Shown piece after piece: positions 23,990 to 34,268 of a DNA stretch of 60,000 bases. Under the pieces are notes generated by a model. The model was not told the origin of the DNA, did not search any database, and was given only the letters and a program-made list of their open reading frames with translations. A program made the translations under genes and the position numbers. The DNA lies in NCBI GenBank assembly GCA_014529385.2, contig CM043960.1, forward strand, positions 31,485,396 to 31,545,395. Direction: 5' to 3'. The DNA comes from Adiantum capillus-veneris (lineage: Eukaryota; Streptophyta; Polypodiopsida; Polypodiales; Pteridaceae). Position 1 is the stretch's first letter; every line of letters begins with the position of its first letter.

Positions 23990-24331
23990 GTGGTTAGGAA
24001 AATATGGGTAAAAAAGTCCATTATGCAAATCAGACCGATGAAATTATGGATACCCAAATGAAATGGCAATGCAAGTCCACCCATGATGCATAAACCAAAA
24101 CCAACAATCAACAAACCACCCAAGGCTTTTGTCAAGCAAACCATGCCTATCCAATCACATCATCGACAACCAAAAGAAATCAATTGGATATGGAAAACAA
24201 AACCGACTCGCTCACAGGATGCCTCGACCCTGAAGTCCACATCAAAGCAACTTCAGTGGAATCCAAAACAGAGCCTGCAATTGAAAGACAATTCTGTGAC
24301 ACAAATTCTAGATTCCACTATCAAAGAATGA
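23990..24331 (+). other. W-x-P-K repeat region of Ty3 element 1
   Basis: Following PR2 is a basic Pro/Lys/Gln-rich segment with a recurring tryptophan motif: KIWVKKS (23998-24018), KLWIPKW (24041-24060), NWIWKTK (about 24180-24200) and QWNPKQS (about 24252-24272), split by a stop at about 24060. The same kind of motif array follows PR2 in the two other Ty3 units. No known domain is recognised. It may be a nucleic-acid or protein-binding tail. Confidence 0.55.
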
Positions 24332-24434
24332 GTGCGTCTTCTACAACTACTTTTGTTCGGACCACACAGCTTCAACCTAACCTCACCATCAAAAGCCATT
24401 GAACTTATTGTTCAAAACCATATCTTGAACAACA

Positions 24435-24634
24435 CTTTGTGACCCCATGAACATCCTCCATTCACATCATAGAGCCACAATATATGGCTATGCATAGACA
24501 CATACTTCGTACCCATGCACTTTGACACATGCACCTTTGTGACCCCATGAACATCCTCCATTCACATCATAGAGCCACAATATATGGCTATGCATAGACA
24601 CATACTTCGTACCCATGCACTTTGACACATGTTC
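24435..24634 (+). repeat. Tandem duplication, 2 x 100 bp
   Basis: Two copies of a 100-bp unit, starting CTTTGTGACCCCATGAACAT at 24435 and again at 24535, are nearly identical. They lie between the W-x-P-K region and the purine tract of element 1. The close identity suggests a recent duplication. Confidence 0.92.
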
Positions 24635-24653
24635 GTCTGGGATGACTCACTCT

Positions 24654-24668
24654 AAGAAGGGGGGAAAA
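24654..24668 (+). other. Polypurine-tract-like sequence of Ty3 element 1
   Basis: AAGAAGGGGGGAAAA is a good candidate for the plus-strand primer. The base after it is not the start of a clear TG-beginning LTR, so it could instead be an internal purine tract. A similar tract (AAGGAAGGGGGAG on the minus strand) occurs at about 45775-45790, inside element 3. Confidence 0.5.
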
Positions 24669-24669
24669 C

Positions 24670-25237
24670 GCAGCAAGATACTCATCATTTTGTATATATT
24701 GTCTTCTTTTCTTTTTCTTTTTCTTTAATAGTTTTTCAGAGCTTTTTAACTCTTAGCAGGCATAATCATGAGCCATATTGACACCATCTAAATGCCGGCT
24801 TAAGAATATGTATGTATGAGTGATTACACTAATGTTGGAAAAAATTTGGCCAATTAATAATTAATGTAAATAATTTTCCTTTAATTTTAGAACTAAAAAG
24901 CTAAAAACAACAAATAATCAACAAAAATTAATAAGTTGAGCCAGGAAAGTCGGAATTGACTTTCGAAAGCAAATGCCAAAACTTCAAAGCAAGGGCTTCA
25001 AACATGGCAAATATGAAAAGATTCGGCACACGACAGATTTTGAGCCAACTTCTAAAGGATCAAAATTGCAGATTAAAGGCCATTTGTCAACCAAATAACA
25101 GAATGAAGAACGGTTCAAACTGCAGGTGATATGAACAACAAGATATGATCAATGGAGGTAAGTATGAATGGGGCATTTCGAGTAGATTGGGAACATATAG
25201 CCAAATGGAGCAACATAAGCTCATTTGCATTTACACT

Positions 25238-25308
<71 letters not shown>

Positions 25309-26479
25309 ACAAAAGCATAGAGTTTCCTGGTTTGTTTCTGCTTGCTGCTGCGACCACTTTCGTAGCTCTTACTCCACCAGATTTGAGAGGTATGGTCATT
25401 AACCCTACAAGAACACTTGTGTATGCTCCACACTGCACCAGCATTACCAAAACCACAGATCACAGCAGATCAAAGTCACAAATTTTGCAAGTTTCCAAGG
25501 CCATTGGGGGAGTTCAAAACTTACCCAAAACCAAAACCTTTTCATCAGTAGACCCCTGATAACTGACAAATCACTGTATGCAAAAACAATTGCAAAAGGG
25601 GGTGGAACAGGGATCGCGATCCATGTTCCTCAAACCCTAAAACCAGAGAAAATTTCAAAGTAAATTCCCCATAAGCCCAGAAACAACCTCCACTAGTTGG
25701 AATTGCAAGATGCTTCCCAACATGGATCGCGATCCATGTACCTTGATGACAAAATCAGGGCAGGAGTTGATCACTGACTGGAAGATGCAAAAGTATAACT
25801 GGCCATGCAAAAATAGTCACAAAAATAGGTATTAAAACCATTAAAACCTAATGATTTGTTACCTTCAGTCTACAAATGGTCATTGACAGCAATCAAGGGT
25901 AAAATGGTCAGTTTCCAGCAAAAACATTATGGAGTAGGGTTAGGAGAAGGATATGAAGCTACCCCACTAGCCAGAGCAGCAATTGTAACATCTTGGGGCT
26001 TTATTCCAAATCAAATTAAAACAAAAGGGAGTCTAGAAGAGGGTGAAACACAAGAATCAAGGAGATGTAACAATAAAAGTCTAATTGTGGTCAAAGCAAA
26101 GCAAAACAATACCTACAAAGTCGTGCAAATTGCCTGGACCAATTTCCACCTCCAGATGGATTCAAAAATTGATGAAAGTTGATGGGGAGATAGGAAAAAC
26201 AGTGGTATTCAGTCACAAATCATCCAGAGTCAAGGCATTATTGGATCTCAGTCAAAGGAAGTGCCCAAAAGTGGTTCCAAAAAATTAATATGGTCAAGAC
26301 GAGGAAAAACATGGCCATAAATTGAAAAATTGAGTAAACACAGGAAAAGCAAGTCCAAATTTGAAAATATTTCACATTTGCTAAGTTGCATTTATACACC
26401 CGTATATTACAAATGTACGTATATTACAGATTTATACATTGTATATCCGTATTATACGTGCATATCTGAATAAAAAGCA
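24670..26479. other. No gene seen; possible LTR or leader of element 1
   Basis: The stretch is AT-rich and non-coding. It contains a (GA)n run at 25240-25306 and two perfect palindromes with core ATCGCGAT: GGATCGCGATCC (25611-25622) and CATGGATCGCGATCCATG (25721-25738). Shared style with the non-coding leader at 37130-38475 suggests retrotransposon LTR or leader sequence, but no LTR boundary was identified. Confidence 0.4.
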
Positions 26480-26545
26480 GTTTGATCGAAGTATATTTTG
26501 ATCGAATATACTTCGATCGAAATATATTTATACTTATAAAAAAAG
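26480..26545 (+). promoter_or_regulatory. Candidate promoter: GATCGAA palindrome cluster and TATA box
   Basis: Between 26484 and 26528 the motif TCGAWRTATAT / TTTGATCGAA recurs about four times in both orientations. It is directly followed by a TATA-like stretch, TTATACTTATAAAAAAAG (about 26528-26545). A transcribed leader would then run to about 26672, where AAAGCAG is followed by GTAAATTT, a good splice donor. This fits a promoter and 5'-UTR exon for the plus-strand gene at 27735. It is a pattern-based inference. Confidence 0.45.
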
Positions 26546-26712
26546 AGGCACCGCGACAGTTCGAACGAACTGCTACGATTGTGATTGCTAGAGAGATAGA
26601 GACAGAGTTGCTAGAGCTGTAGAGAGAGCAGTACAGAGCGAGCACAGCACATCCAGAGCGAGCCACAAAGCAGGTAAATTTTCTTTCAGTGTTTTTTCTA
26701 TTTTTTTGCAGT

Positions 26713-26834
26713 AAATTTGTTAACACTGTTGTTGTGGAGCTTTGCTCGCACCTCAGTGTTAGTTTGTATTTTGTTTTTTGCTAGCGCTGTTGCTATGGAG
26801 CTTTGCTCACACCTCAATGTTAGTTTGTAGGTTT
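26713..26834 (+). repeat. Two copies of a roughly 65-bp repeat before the main array
   Basis: Two imperfect units of the form CTGTTG(T/C)T(G/A)TGGAGCTTTGCTC(G/A)CACCTCA, each ending GTGTTAGTTTGTA or ATGTTAGTTTGTA, lie upstream of the 62-bp array. They appear to belong to the same presumed 5'-UTR intron. Confidence 0.65.
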
Positions 26835-27660
26835 AGACACCCGTCCTTGGCTGTGTTGATCCTCGTGACACACTGCAAGGGGGGTTAGACTTTAGACGCT
26901 TCATCCTTGACTGTTGCTGACCTCCGTGTCGCACTTCAGGGAGTAGCTTAGGTTGTACAGTTAGACTTTCCGTCCCTGGTTGTTGCTGACCACCGAGTCG
27001 CACTACAGGGAGGAGTTAGCTATCATGAATCTTTTCTTCCTAGTTATTTCTGACCATTGTGTCGCACTATTGGAAGATTGGATTTAAAAAAATATACATT
27101 CCTCGTCTTTGGTTGTTGCTAACCACCGTGTCACACTGCAGGGAGAGGTTTAGGGTTGTCAAATCCATCATCCTTGGTTGCTGCTGACCATCGTGTCACA
27201 CTGCAGGGAGAGGTTTAGGATTTTTATATCCATCGTTCTTGGTTGTTGCTGACCATCATATCGCACTACAAGGAGATTGGATTCAGTAACTTTCTCGTCT
27301 CTGGTTGTTGCTGACCACCGTGTCGCACTGCAGGGAAAGGTTTCGAGTTTTTAAATCCGTTATCCTTGGTTGCTGCTGACCATCGTGTCGCACTCCAAGG
27401 AGATGTTTAGGATTTTTAAATCCATCGTTCTTGGTTGTTGTTGCTGACCATCACATTGCACTACAAGGAGATTGGATTCAATAACTTTCTCGTCTCTGGT
27501 TGTTGCTGACCATCGTATCGCACTGTAGGGAGAGGTTTCGAGTTTTTAAATCCATCGTTCTTGGTTGTTGCTGACCATCGCGTCACACAGTAAGGAGATT
27601 GGATTTAATGAATTCTTCGTCTTTGGTTGCTGCTGACCATGTGTCGCACTGCAAGGAGAA
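26835..27660 (+). repeat. Tandem array, about 13 units of 60-69 bp
   Basis: Each unit has the core CTTGGTTGTTGCTGACCATC, then GTGTCGCACTGCAGGGAGAGG, then an AT-rich tail such as TTTAGGATTTTTAAATCC. Tail types alternate, so higher-order (about 125 bp and longer) duplication is visible. Unit length varies and is not a fixed multiple of three, so this is not coding. Every unit contains a CTGAC box about 20 nt before a TGCAG-G or equivalent, which resembles a plant intron branch point plus 3' splice site. Confidence 0.85.
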
Positions 27661-27734
27661 GATATTTATTATACATTCTTCAATCTTGAATGCTTTAACC
27701 ATCGCGTCTTTCATTACTGTTGTTATTATGATGC

Positions 27735-28862
27735 ATGAAATGTTTGCGCCTTGGGGGTGTCGTCAAGGACACAAAGGAGCCCATTACAGTGCCCTGGGAT
27801 GCAAGCAAAGAGGGCAATATTCTTGCCCTAACCTACCCAGGAGATGTCATGGATGTCGCAAAATCCATGGGTGATAAGGGTGTAGAAGCATCCTTCAAGC
27901 CCGCTGCAGATGCGCCGAAGGAGACATTAACTCCGGAGGTTTTTTTTGAACACCTCTCCCCAATTGTCATAAATGGGGAGGAATATTTGTATTTACATGA
28001 TCTTGAAAAAACTTTTGACATTCGCATGGATGAGTGCGTGTCCATCCTCTGTGCCACTGTAGAGTCCTCTGCCATTGACCCCTCCTCCGATCCATTGGAT
28101 CGAAGCCTCCTACCCCTTGGAGAGAGTGTGGTAGATACAATGGAGTTGGCAATGGTGGCGGTGACAGATGCACCGCACTCATCTGTGTCGGAGGATGAGT
28201 TTGTAGCTACACGCGCATTGCTTGAAGCCCAACGCACTCCTATGCCTGTTCATATGGATGAACTTGAGATTGTCGCTATGGATCCCAATTCATCCATTTC
28301 TCTTGACAGCAAAGGCATAAACGATGAGGACGACGAAAAACAAGAGGTATCAATTAATTTTTGTTTTGTGATTACGTTAATTTTCATTGCTGCATTCTGA
28401 AATCTTATTTACCTATTGATTTCTTTGTAGAATGTTGTGGAGCTGGATGAGCATGCAGGTCGGGGAGGAGATGGTAGGCACCAAGCTTTTGGATGGCAGT
28501 CATCCCTTGCGCATTACCTTGGCAAGCTCCCCCAGGACGGCTTTGCGATAATCCACAAGGAGTACACTCCTTGTGGTCAATTTTGGGTGTCAATGATGAA
28601 AGCAATGAGCCACATCGTATGCCTGTCAACCATATCTGAAGCCTCCCAAGTCATTTATCTTGTAAATAAATCTCTGGCCAGTGCTGCATTTGCGACACAC
28701 ATTCGTGGTCGTGTACTTTGTAACGTTGCCTTAAGCCAAGATGTAGGTCTAAGCAATGTGGAACAAATTGCTTGGGATGTGCTGCACAAACAGCTTCCCT
28801 GCGCCCAAGAGCGACGAGAAAACATTGCTCGCCATATCTTAGATGGCTCAAGCACTCAATAG
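27735..28862 (+). CDS. Two-exon gene of unknown function next to the histone-like gene
   Basis: Exons 27735-28346 and 28431-28862 flank an 84-bp intron (GTATCAATTA...TTTGTAG) in phase 0, giving 348 aa without a stop. The ATG at 27735 starts MKCLRLGGVVKDTKEPITVP; a 5'-UTR intron containing the tandem array may precede it. The N-terminal third has EVFFEHLSPIVINGEEYLYL and the middle is acidic (NDEDDEKQE at the junction). The last third has FGWQSSLAHYLGKLPQDGF and CNVALSQDVGLSNVEQIAW and is predicted helical. I do not recognise the family. It is convergent with the H3-like gene; both could be cargo of one transposon. Open frame plus a clean intron argue for a real gene. Confidence 0.6.
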
Positions 28863-29079
28863 CTGCATATATCTTGTAAATAACTCTTTCAAATTTGTAA
28901 TGGGATATATCACATCTTTGTACTTTGCTATTTCAAATTTGGAATGGGATTTGATTTTAACTGTGAAATTTTGTATTGAGTTTATGGTACGATGGACAAT
29001 AGGTGATTGGCTCTGTATTGTGGTATGATTGTGCAATTCTCTGAACCAAGATCAAGATTTTTTTTTTCATATAAATAAC

Positions 29080-29294
29080 ACCAAAAAGGAATAATATCAG
29101 TGCAGTTTTACAAACCTAGCCAAGAGAAGGTAAAAAAAAGCTGTCTGGGGGCCTGCCGCAGAGGCGTGCGGGAGGGCAAAAGTAACTGTTACTTTTGCCC
29201 TCTCGCGCGCCGCTGTGGCAGGCGCCCAGACAGCTTTTTTTTGCTTTTTCTTGGATAGATTTGTAAAATTGCACTGATATTATGCCTTTTTGGT
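29080..29294. mobile_element. Palindromic MITE / foldback element, about 215 bp
   Basis: The whole stretch folds on itself around GTAACAGTTAC-like sequence at about 29190: ACCAAAAAGG(A/C)ATAATATCAG is the outer end of both arms, and AGCTGTCTGGG with GCCTGCC is inside. Mismatches between arms are few. The GC-rich centre contrasts with AT-rich surroundings. Flanking 9-mers ATAAATAAC and TCAATTAAC agree at six of nine positions, so a Mutator-type 9-bp target duplication is possible but not proven. Confidence 0.78.
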
Positions 29295-29343
29295 TCAATT
29301 AACCACAATCGGTTGACAGCTCTTGTAATCAACTTCTATCAAC

Positions 29344-29346
<3 letters not shown>

Positions 29347-29384
<38 letters not shown>
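29347..29384. repeat. (CT)n microsatellite
   Basis: Pure CT run between the palindromic MITE and the 3' end of the H3-like gene. Confidence 0.9.
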
Positions 29385-29387
<3 letters not shown>

Positions 29388-29511
29388 AGTTCTACTCATA
29401 TCACTTATAAACACAAATGTTCAGCACGATGGAAAAGAAATCACTAAAGACACAACTCGTTATATTTGAAAAAGATATCTTTACATTGCCAAAATTGCAT
29501 AAAAGTCAAAT

Positions 29512-30354
29512 TCAGTCTCTCTCTCCTCTGATTCGACATGCAAGAGCTATATCCTTGGGCATTACTGTCACCCGTTTTGCATGAATAGCACACAAGTTTG
29601 TGTCTTCAAAAAGAGAAATTAATTGATATTCTGCCGCTTCCTGCAGAGCTTCTACGGCGATACCTTGAACTCGAAACGCCATTCGATAACTTTGCATGAT
29701 CTCTTTCACCAAACGTGCGAATGGTGCCTTGCGGATGAGAAGGCCTGAAGTCTTTTGATAGTGATCACGAATCTCTTGCAAGGTCTTTGGAATGCGTCGC
29801 TTCACAGTAGGAGCCCGTTGTTGAGGGATGGTAGGATCTGGGACATGGGCCTTGCGAGGGCGAACCTTGAAAAACTTTTTCTTTCTTCGAGAGGGCTTGC
29901 GAGGAGGAGCTTGTGCATCTTCAAGGCCACCATGTGCTCCGAATGGCTCTTCAACTCCACCCTGCGCTCCAACTGGCTCGTCTTCTACATCCTCAAAATC
30001 CTCTTCATTTAGTAACCCATGATCATGTCTAGGCTGATCTGACGGCAGAGCTCCGAAGACACATGGCAATGTCTTTCCAGCCGGGACTCGATGATTGCTT
30101 GGGATCTCCTGTCCGCTCCATGGTGGGATTTGTGCTTCGTTGTTCGTCTCGGTTTCAATGTCTGAAGTCACTACCCGTTTCTTCTTATGTGAAGGTTGTC
30201 CATCTTGTTGCTCTTCACCTGACCATTCCCGCTCCATCTCTTCTAGGAGCTCTTGTTCTTGTGTCCAAGGTGGTTTTTGAGCACCTTGGCCGGATGAGTG
30301 AGGGTGAGCAAAAAAAGGTTGTTCTTTTCTTGCTGTTTGCTTTGTGCGTGCCAT
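29512..30354 (-). CDS. Histone H3-like protein with exact H3 tail start and a long N-terminal extension
   Basis: The intronless frame encodes 280 aa (canonical H3 is 136). Residues 1-10, [10 protein letters not shown], equal the H3 tail through Lys9; then EQPFF replaces Ser10 onward. Residues 11-190 are unlike histones: an NLS-like HKKKR at 56-60, an acidic stretch at 117-126, two GA-x-GG-x-E repeats at 129-146, and a basic patch [13 protein letters not shown] at about 156-168. Residues 191-280 are an H3 histone fold: [28 protein letters not shown] (H3 signature), [20 protein letters not shown] and a CRIRGERD end. Loop 1 has canonical H3 length, which argues against typical CENH3. It should pair with H4. 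The ATG lies 50 bp below a TATA-like box. The neighbouring transposase-like gene is on the same strand. Confidence 0.85.
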   Translation of the reverse strand: MARTKQTARKEQPFFAHPHSSGQGAQKPPWTQEQELLEEMEREWSGEEQQDGQPSHKKKRVVTSDIETETNNEAQIPPWSGQEIPSNHRVPAGKTLPCVFGALPSDQPRHDHGLLNEEDFEDVEDEPVGAQGGVEEPFGAHGGLEDAQAPPRKPSRRKKKFFKVRPRKAHVPDPTIPQQRAPTVKRRIPKTLQEIRDHYQKTSGLLIRKAPFARLVKEIMQSYRMAFRVQGIAVEALQEAAEYQLISLFEDTNLCAIHAKRVTVMPKDIALACRIRGERD

Positions 30355-30403
30355 TGTGTAAGAAGGGGCAATATTGAAAATGAGACTCCCTCTTCTCTAA
30401 AAG

Positions 30404-30416
30404 CCCCTTATTTAAA
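30404..30416 (-). promoter_or_regulatory. TATA-like box of the H3-like gene
   Basis: Minus-strand TTTAAATAAGGGG lies 50 bp upstream of the ATG at 30354, predicting a very short 5'-UTR. Confidence 0.5.
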
Positions 30417-30599
30417 AAAAAAACGTCTCTTCACACTTGACTAGGCCACTTAAAAAAACTCTTAATATCATCAAAATATAAAAAACAAAAAATCGATAAA
30501 TGGAGAAGTATTATATGCAACTCAACAAAGACATCTACAAACATAAACATTACATTGCATAGCATCATTTGTTTTACATGTTGGGTAATCAACGTTTGC

Positions 30600-33427
30600 C
30601 CACTCTATGGCGATTTTCACGCCACCTAGCATGATTAAGGGGTCCAGTGGAGTTTCTCCATTTCTCTTTAGCATTAAGTTGAGATTGTCTCCTAACCTCC
30701 TTGGCAAGACTTGACTTTCACGCTCGCTCTATGGCATGACATCTCCCCAAAGAACAACGAAAGAACCAATCAAACATCTCCTTCATGTAGTTGGATCTCG
30801 TAGTTCCACCACCGTGACATGTATTTTTAAAGTAAACACCTTTGGCTCGATAATGTGATTTCTCCATTCCTTGAGTGCTCCACATGTCTAATGAACCATA
30901 TTTTGACATAAAGAATGCTCCATGTGCATACAAAATATGCTGCATCAAGAAAAAATGCTTAGATCAAATGAATGTTTATGTATAGCATCAAAATTTGAAC
31001 TGAACAAAGTAACTTACCATGTAGTGTGTGATATTGCTCTCTCCCCACGCTTGCACAAATGCTTTGTGAAATTAAAAATGTGATCTTTGAACAAATTTTG
31101 TTGCTCGCTCGTGGGTTGGGGTTTCAACATGATTTGAAGCACTAACTCGAAGTGGTGCCACACTTGCCTACGCAGATTTACAAGCACGGGATTTGAATCT
31201 TGATCGGTCGTACACTTGCAAAGCGCTTTCCATAGCTCCCATGGAGCATCCTCCTCACCCCTCTCCTTTCGCATCTCTGGTTTCTCGAAAAACCTACGTG
31301 CTTTTACACCATTCATAGATACTTTTTGTGGCACTTCATGCATATTTTCCACCTCACTGATGATAGAAACATTGCCACCATGACATCCAATCGAATTTAG
31401 AATTGCTTCAACTATTCCAATGGCTTCCACAGATCTGGAAAGTGGTTTCATTGTGAAAGAGTACTCTATATGAAGCTTTAACAAGCGATCAAATATACGC
31501 ATGAAGGCATGCAAAGTGCAAAAGTGTACATTTGTAAGTGGAAAATTGATAATGGGATGCCATGTTCTATCTTTTGTTGACCGATTGGGGACCTCCATGA
31601 TAGGACACTTCAACACCGAGCACACCCAATCCCTTACATCATCATCCATTGAACCTGTTGCCTGACTTCCCTTGACACTTTTCTTTGAAAACGTGGAGCC
31701 ACGAGTACTCTCCTTGTATCCTCATACACAATATGGACAAGGAAGAAGTGATGAAGCACCTTGTTTACACCCAAGTATACATTTGATTGTTTTTAGATCA
31801 CCTCCTAAGTTCCACTCAACATCAAATGTACCTACTCCATCTACTTCTAGCTTTTCTCCCTCTAGTTGTGCCTTAATAACATCTGTGATCCACGGGATCA
31901 TAGAGAAGACCCATGCCAACACCTCATGAGTATCTTTCGGAACTTCAAAAGCTCCTAACCACCATATTTTCTTTTCCGATTGTACACTAAATGATGGTTT
32001 CTGAGAATGATCACCGATAGCATCGAATTTTGCAAAAAATATTGCCTCATTCATGAGTGTCACACTCATACGTTCCAATCTCCGTCCTTTGACAATTTGA
32101 CATTCATCTAGCTTAAGAATAAATATGAGCTTCTCTCCAAGTACTGAAACAACACAGGAATTGAATTGTTATACTAAATGATATTCAATACAAATAAAAA
32201 ATGACATTACAATTTGTATTACCTTGTGGAGACAAAGCATAAAATTTAACCATAGCTCGTTGTAGTCGTTTCAAGTCAACGAAAATATTGTTGAATTGAT
32301 GATAACCAAAAGACTTTGTCCCATTACGAATAGAATTGCCCCCCTTTATATTACCACGTGACTTGGCACTTGTGGAAGAGTACATCATGGATCCTTCAAT
32401 GTGTTTGTATTCGCCAAGGGATTCCGGAACGAGATCATTGTTTGCTTTTTTTGCAAGTCGGACCCTATGTGGAATAGGAAACAAATTCTCGGTGATGCCT
32501 TGCTCTCGTAATGCATCTTTCATCAATCCATGAAGTGCATGGTATGCATTTGTGCTGATCCCAACCTCATCACAAGCTCTGTGGACATCATCCTCAGACA
32601 CAAGGTTAGAGATCTTTTTTAGGATCTCCTTTGTGATGGCATCTTTCATGTGTTTGGCCTTTCCGCAATTTATGATGTAAAGTATATCTTCCTTTGAGAT
32701 GCATCCTAGGAGAAGATTGCAACGGTCCTCTTGTCTAAAACTTCCACACACATCTTGTATATATGTCCTATTTCAAAAGGTGAACCGAGTTACAAATTGA
32801 TGGAAATTATTTGAGAGTTATGAACACTGTGAATTAAAAAGAAAAACCTAGTTGCCGTGATACGCTTCTTACGTGCCCCTCCATTAGAGGCTAAGTTTTC
32901 AATGGAAGAGAACTCCCTCTTACGCTCACGCATGCCAAATGGAGTGTCTTTTAGGTGCATCATTGCAATCTGTAGCTTAGTTACCTCTGTTTTTGTAGCT
33001 TTCATCTCCTCTTTAAGATCTTTGAGTTGTTTCTCTGTGGAATGTAGTTGTTGTTGGAGATTTGTAAAATGAATGTGTAACACTTGACATTGTTGTCGGA
33101 ACCATGCCGACGCACCTGCGTGATTGGAGTCCAATCTCTTAAAATATCCAAGAAGACCACGTTCTCCTTCTCCCACATATTTGATTAAGCTTGGGAGTGT
33201 ACGGAATGTCGGATGTCAACCCACGAGCGGATCTTTTGGATACAACCCTCCATCAAGCCACAAGTCAACATTGGTTTCTCCTCGAAACCGTCGTACGGAT
33301 GTCGGTTGAGATGCTTTCTCGTCATTTTTTTTGTGGGAGAAAATTCGATCGGTAGACGCAGACTGACATTAGTTGACCTAATAGATGACGGTGCAGGTGA
33401 TTGATTGGTTATGTCGCAAAGAGACAT
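30600..33427 (-). pseudogene. Transposase-like gene of unassigned superfamily, four exons, decayed
   Basis: Exons inferred: 33427-32848, 32767-32223, 32143-31018 and 30939 to about 30600; the first two introns join in frame. The start is CCACCATG. Exon 1 encodes a coiled coil (LHSTEKQLKDLKEEMKATKT). Exon 3 has WWLGAFEVPKDTHEVLAWVF, then NLGGDLKTIKCILGCKQGAS followed by SSLLPCPYC, which looks like a catalytic-core and zinc-knuckle region. Exon 4 has STQGMEKSHYRAKGVYFKNT and CHGGG. The layout recalls DDE transposases with a CPxC insertion (KDZ-like is one guess), but I cannot name the superfamily. Damage: TGA at 31722-31724, a frameshift near 31065 and one near 33285. Tandem with the H3-like gene, about 250-350 bp apart. 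Confidence 0.55.
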
Positions 33428-33629
33428 GGTGGAAAGTTATGATGGGAAAAAAAATAGATAAGACAGAAAATTTTTGGGATAAAAAGACTTAAAAATATAT
33501 TTTTTCATATGTAGACATATATAGGTTCAATTTTTAAGCTCAAAGGAGGAAATTTTTAAATTTTAAAAATTTCAATTTTTAGGCTTTATTAGATGGACGT
33601 ATTGATAATGTGGCATTATCTATTTATTC

Positions 33630-34212
33630 TTGGAATTAATGTAGAGAGGGACCCAAGGAATTTTAGATTTGGAGCTTAGATTCTTCTAGAAAAATACTGT
33701 TATATATATATATATATAATTCCACAAAGAGAGTAAGTAGTTATGACAAAATTCACTTTTCAGCTCGTGCATCAATTCACCCCAAAAAATGATTTTTTTA
33801 ATAAAAATGATCATTTTTTGGGGTGAATTGATGCACGAGCTGAAAAGTGATCATTTATTAAAAATCATTTTTTGGGGTGAATTGATGCACGAGCTGAAAA
33901 GTGAATTTTGTCAGCTCGTGCATCAATTCACCCCAAAAAATGATTTTTTTTTAAATAAAAAAAATCATTTTTTGGGGTGAATTGATGCACGAGCTGAAAA
34001 GTGAATTTTGTCATAACTAATATATATATATATATATTTATTTTTTTTGAAGATTTTATTAAAAAAGCATTTTTTGGGGTGAATTGATGCACGAGCTGAA
34101 AAGTGGATTTTGTCATAACTACTTACTCTCTTTGTGGAATTAATGTAGAGAGGGACCCAAGGAATTTTAGATTTGGAGTTTATAAAAGCTAGATTCTTCT
34201 AAAAAAATACTG

Positions 34213-34268
<56 letters not shown>

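Larger units (their letters stand above)
15353..24668 (+). mobile_element. Ty3/gypsy element 1, decayed
   Basis: The order on the plus strand is: unassigned 5' frames, gag with CCHC-like knuckles, a protease-like region, reverse transcriptase, RNase H, integrase with an HHCC zinc finger, a second protease-like domain, and a W-x-P-K repeat region. A purine tract (AAGAAGGGGGGAAAA, 24654-24668) follows. RT-RH-IN order is Ty3/gypsy. Stops and frameshifts are frequent throughout. No 5' LTR or PBS was found on the left, and the LTR start on the right is unclear. The last two modules are shared with the two other Ty3 units of this window. Confidence 0.82.

Noticed and set aside
25145-25463. Arg-Glu or Leu-Ser repeat proteins
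   Set aside because: Translation of the (GA)n run at 25240-25306.
26835-27660. CRISPR-like array
   Set aside because: Units are contiguous diverged tandem repeats without unique spacers, in a plant-type context.
29080-29294. Transcription terminator hairpin
   Set aside because: The palindrome spans over 200 bp with matching outer ends, as in a foldback MITE; intrinsic terminators are not expected here.
29512-30354. Ordinary centromeric H3 (CENH3)
   Set aside because: The fold keeps canonical loop 1 length and H3-like core motifs, and the tail begins with canonical ARTKQTARK, which CENH3 proteins usually lack.
31722-31724. Selenocysteine at the TGA after CPYCV
   Set aside because: Land plants lack the selenocysteine system; frameshifts elsewhere in the gene point to ordinary decay.
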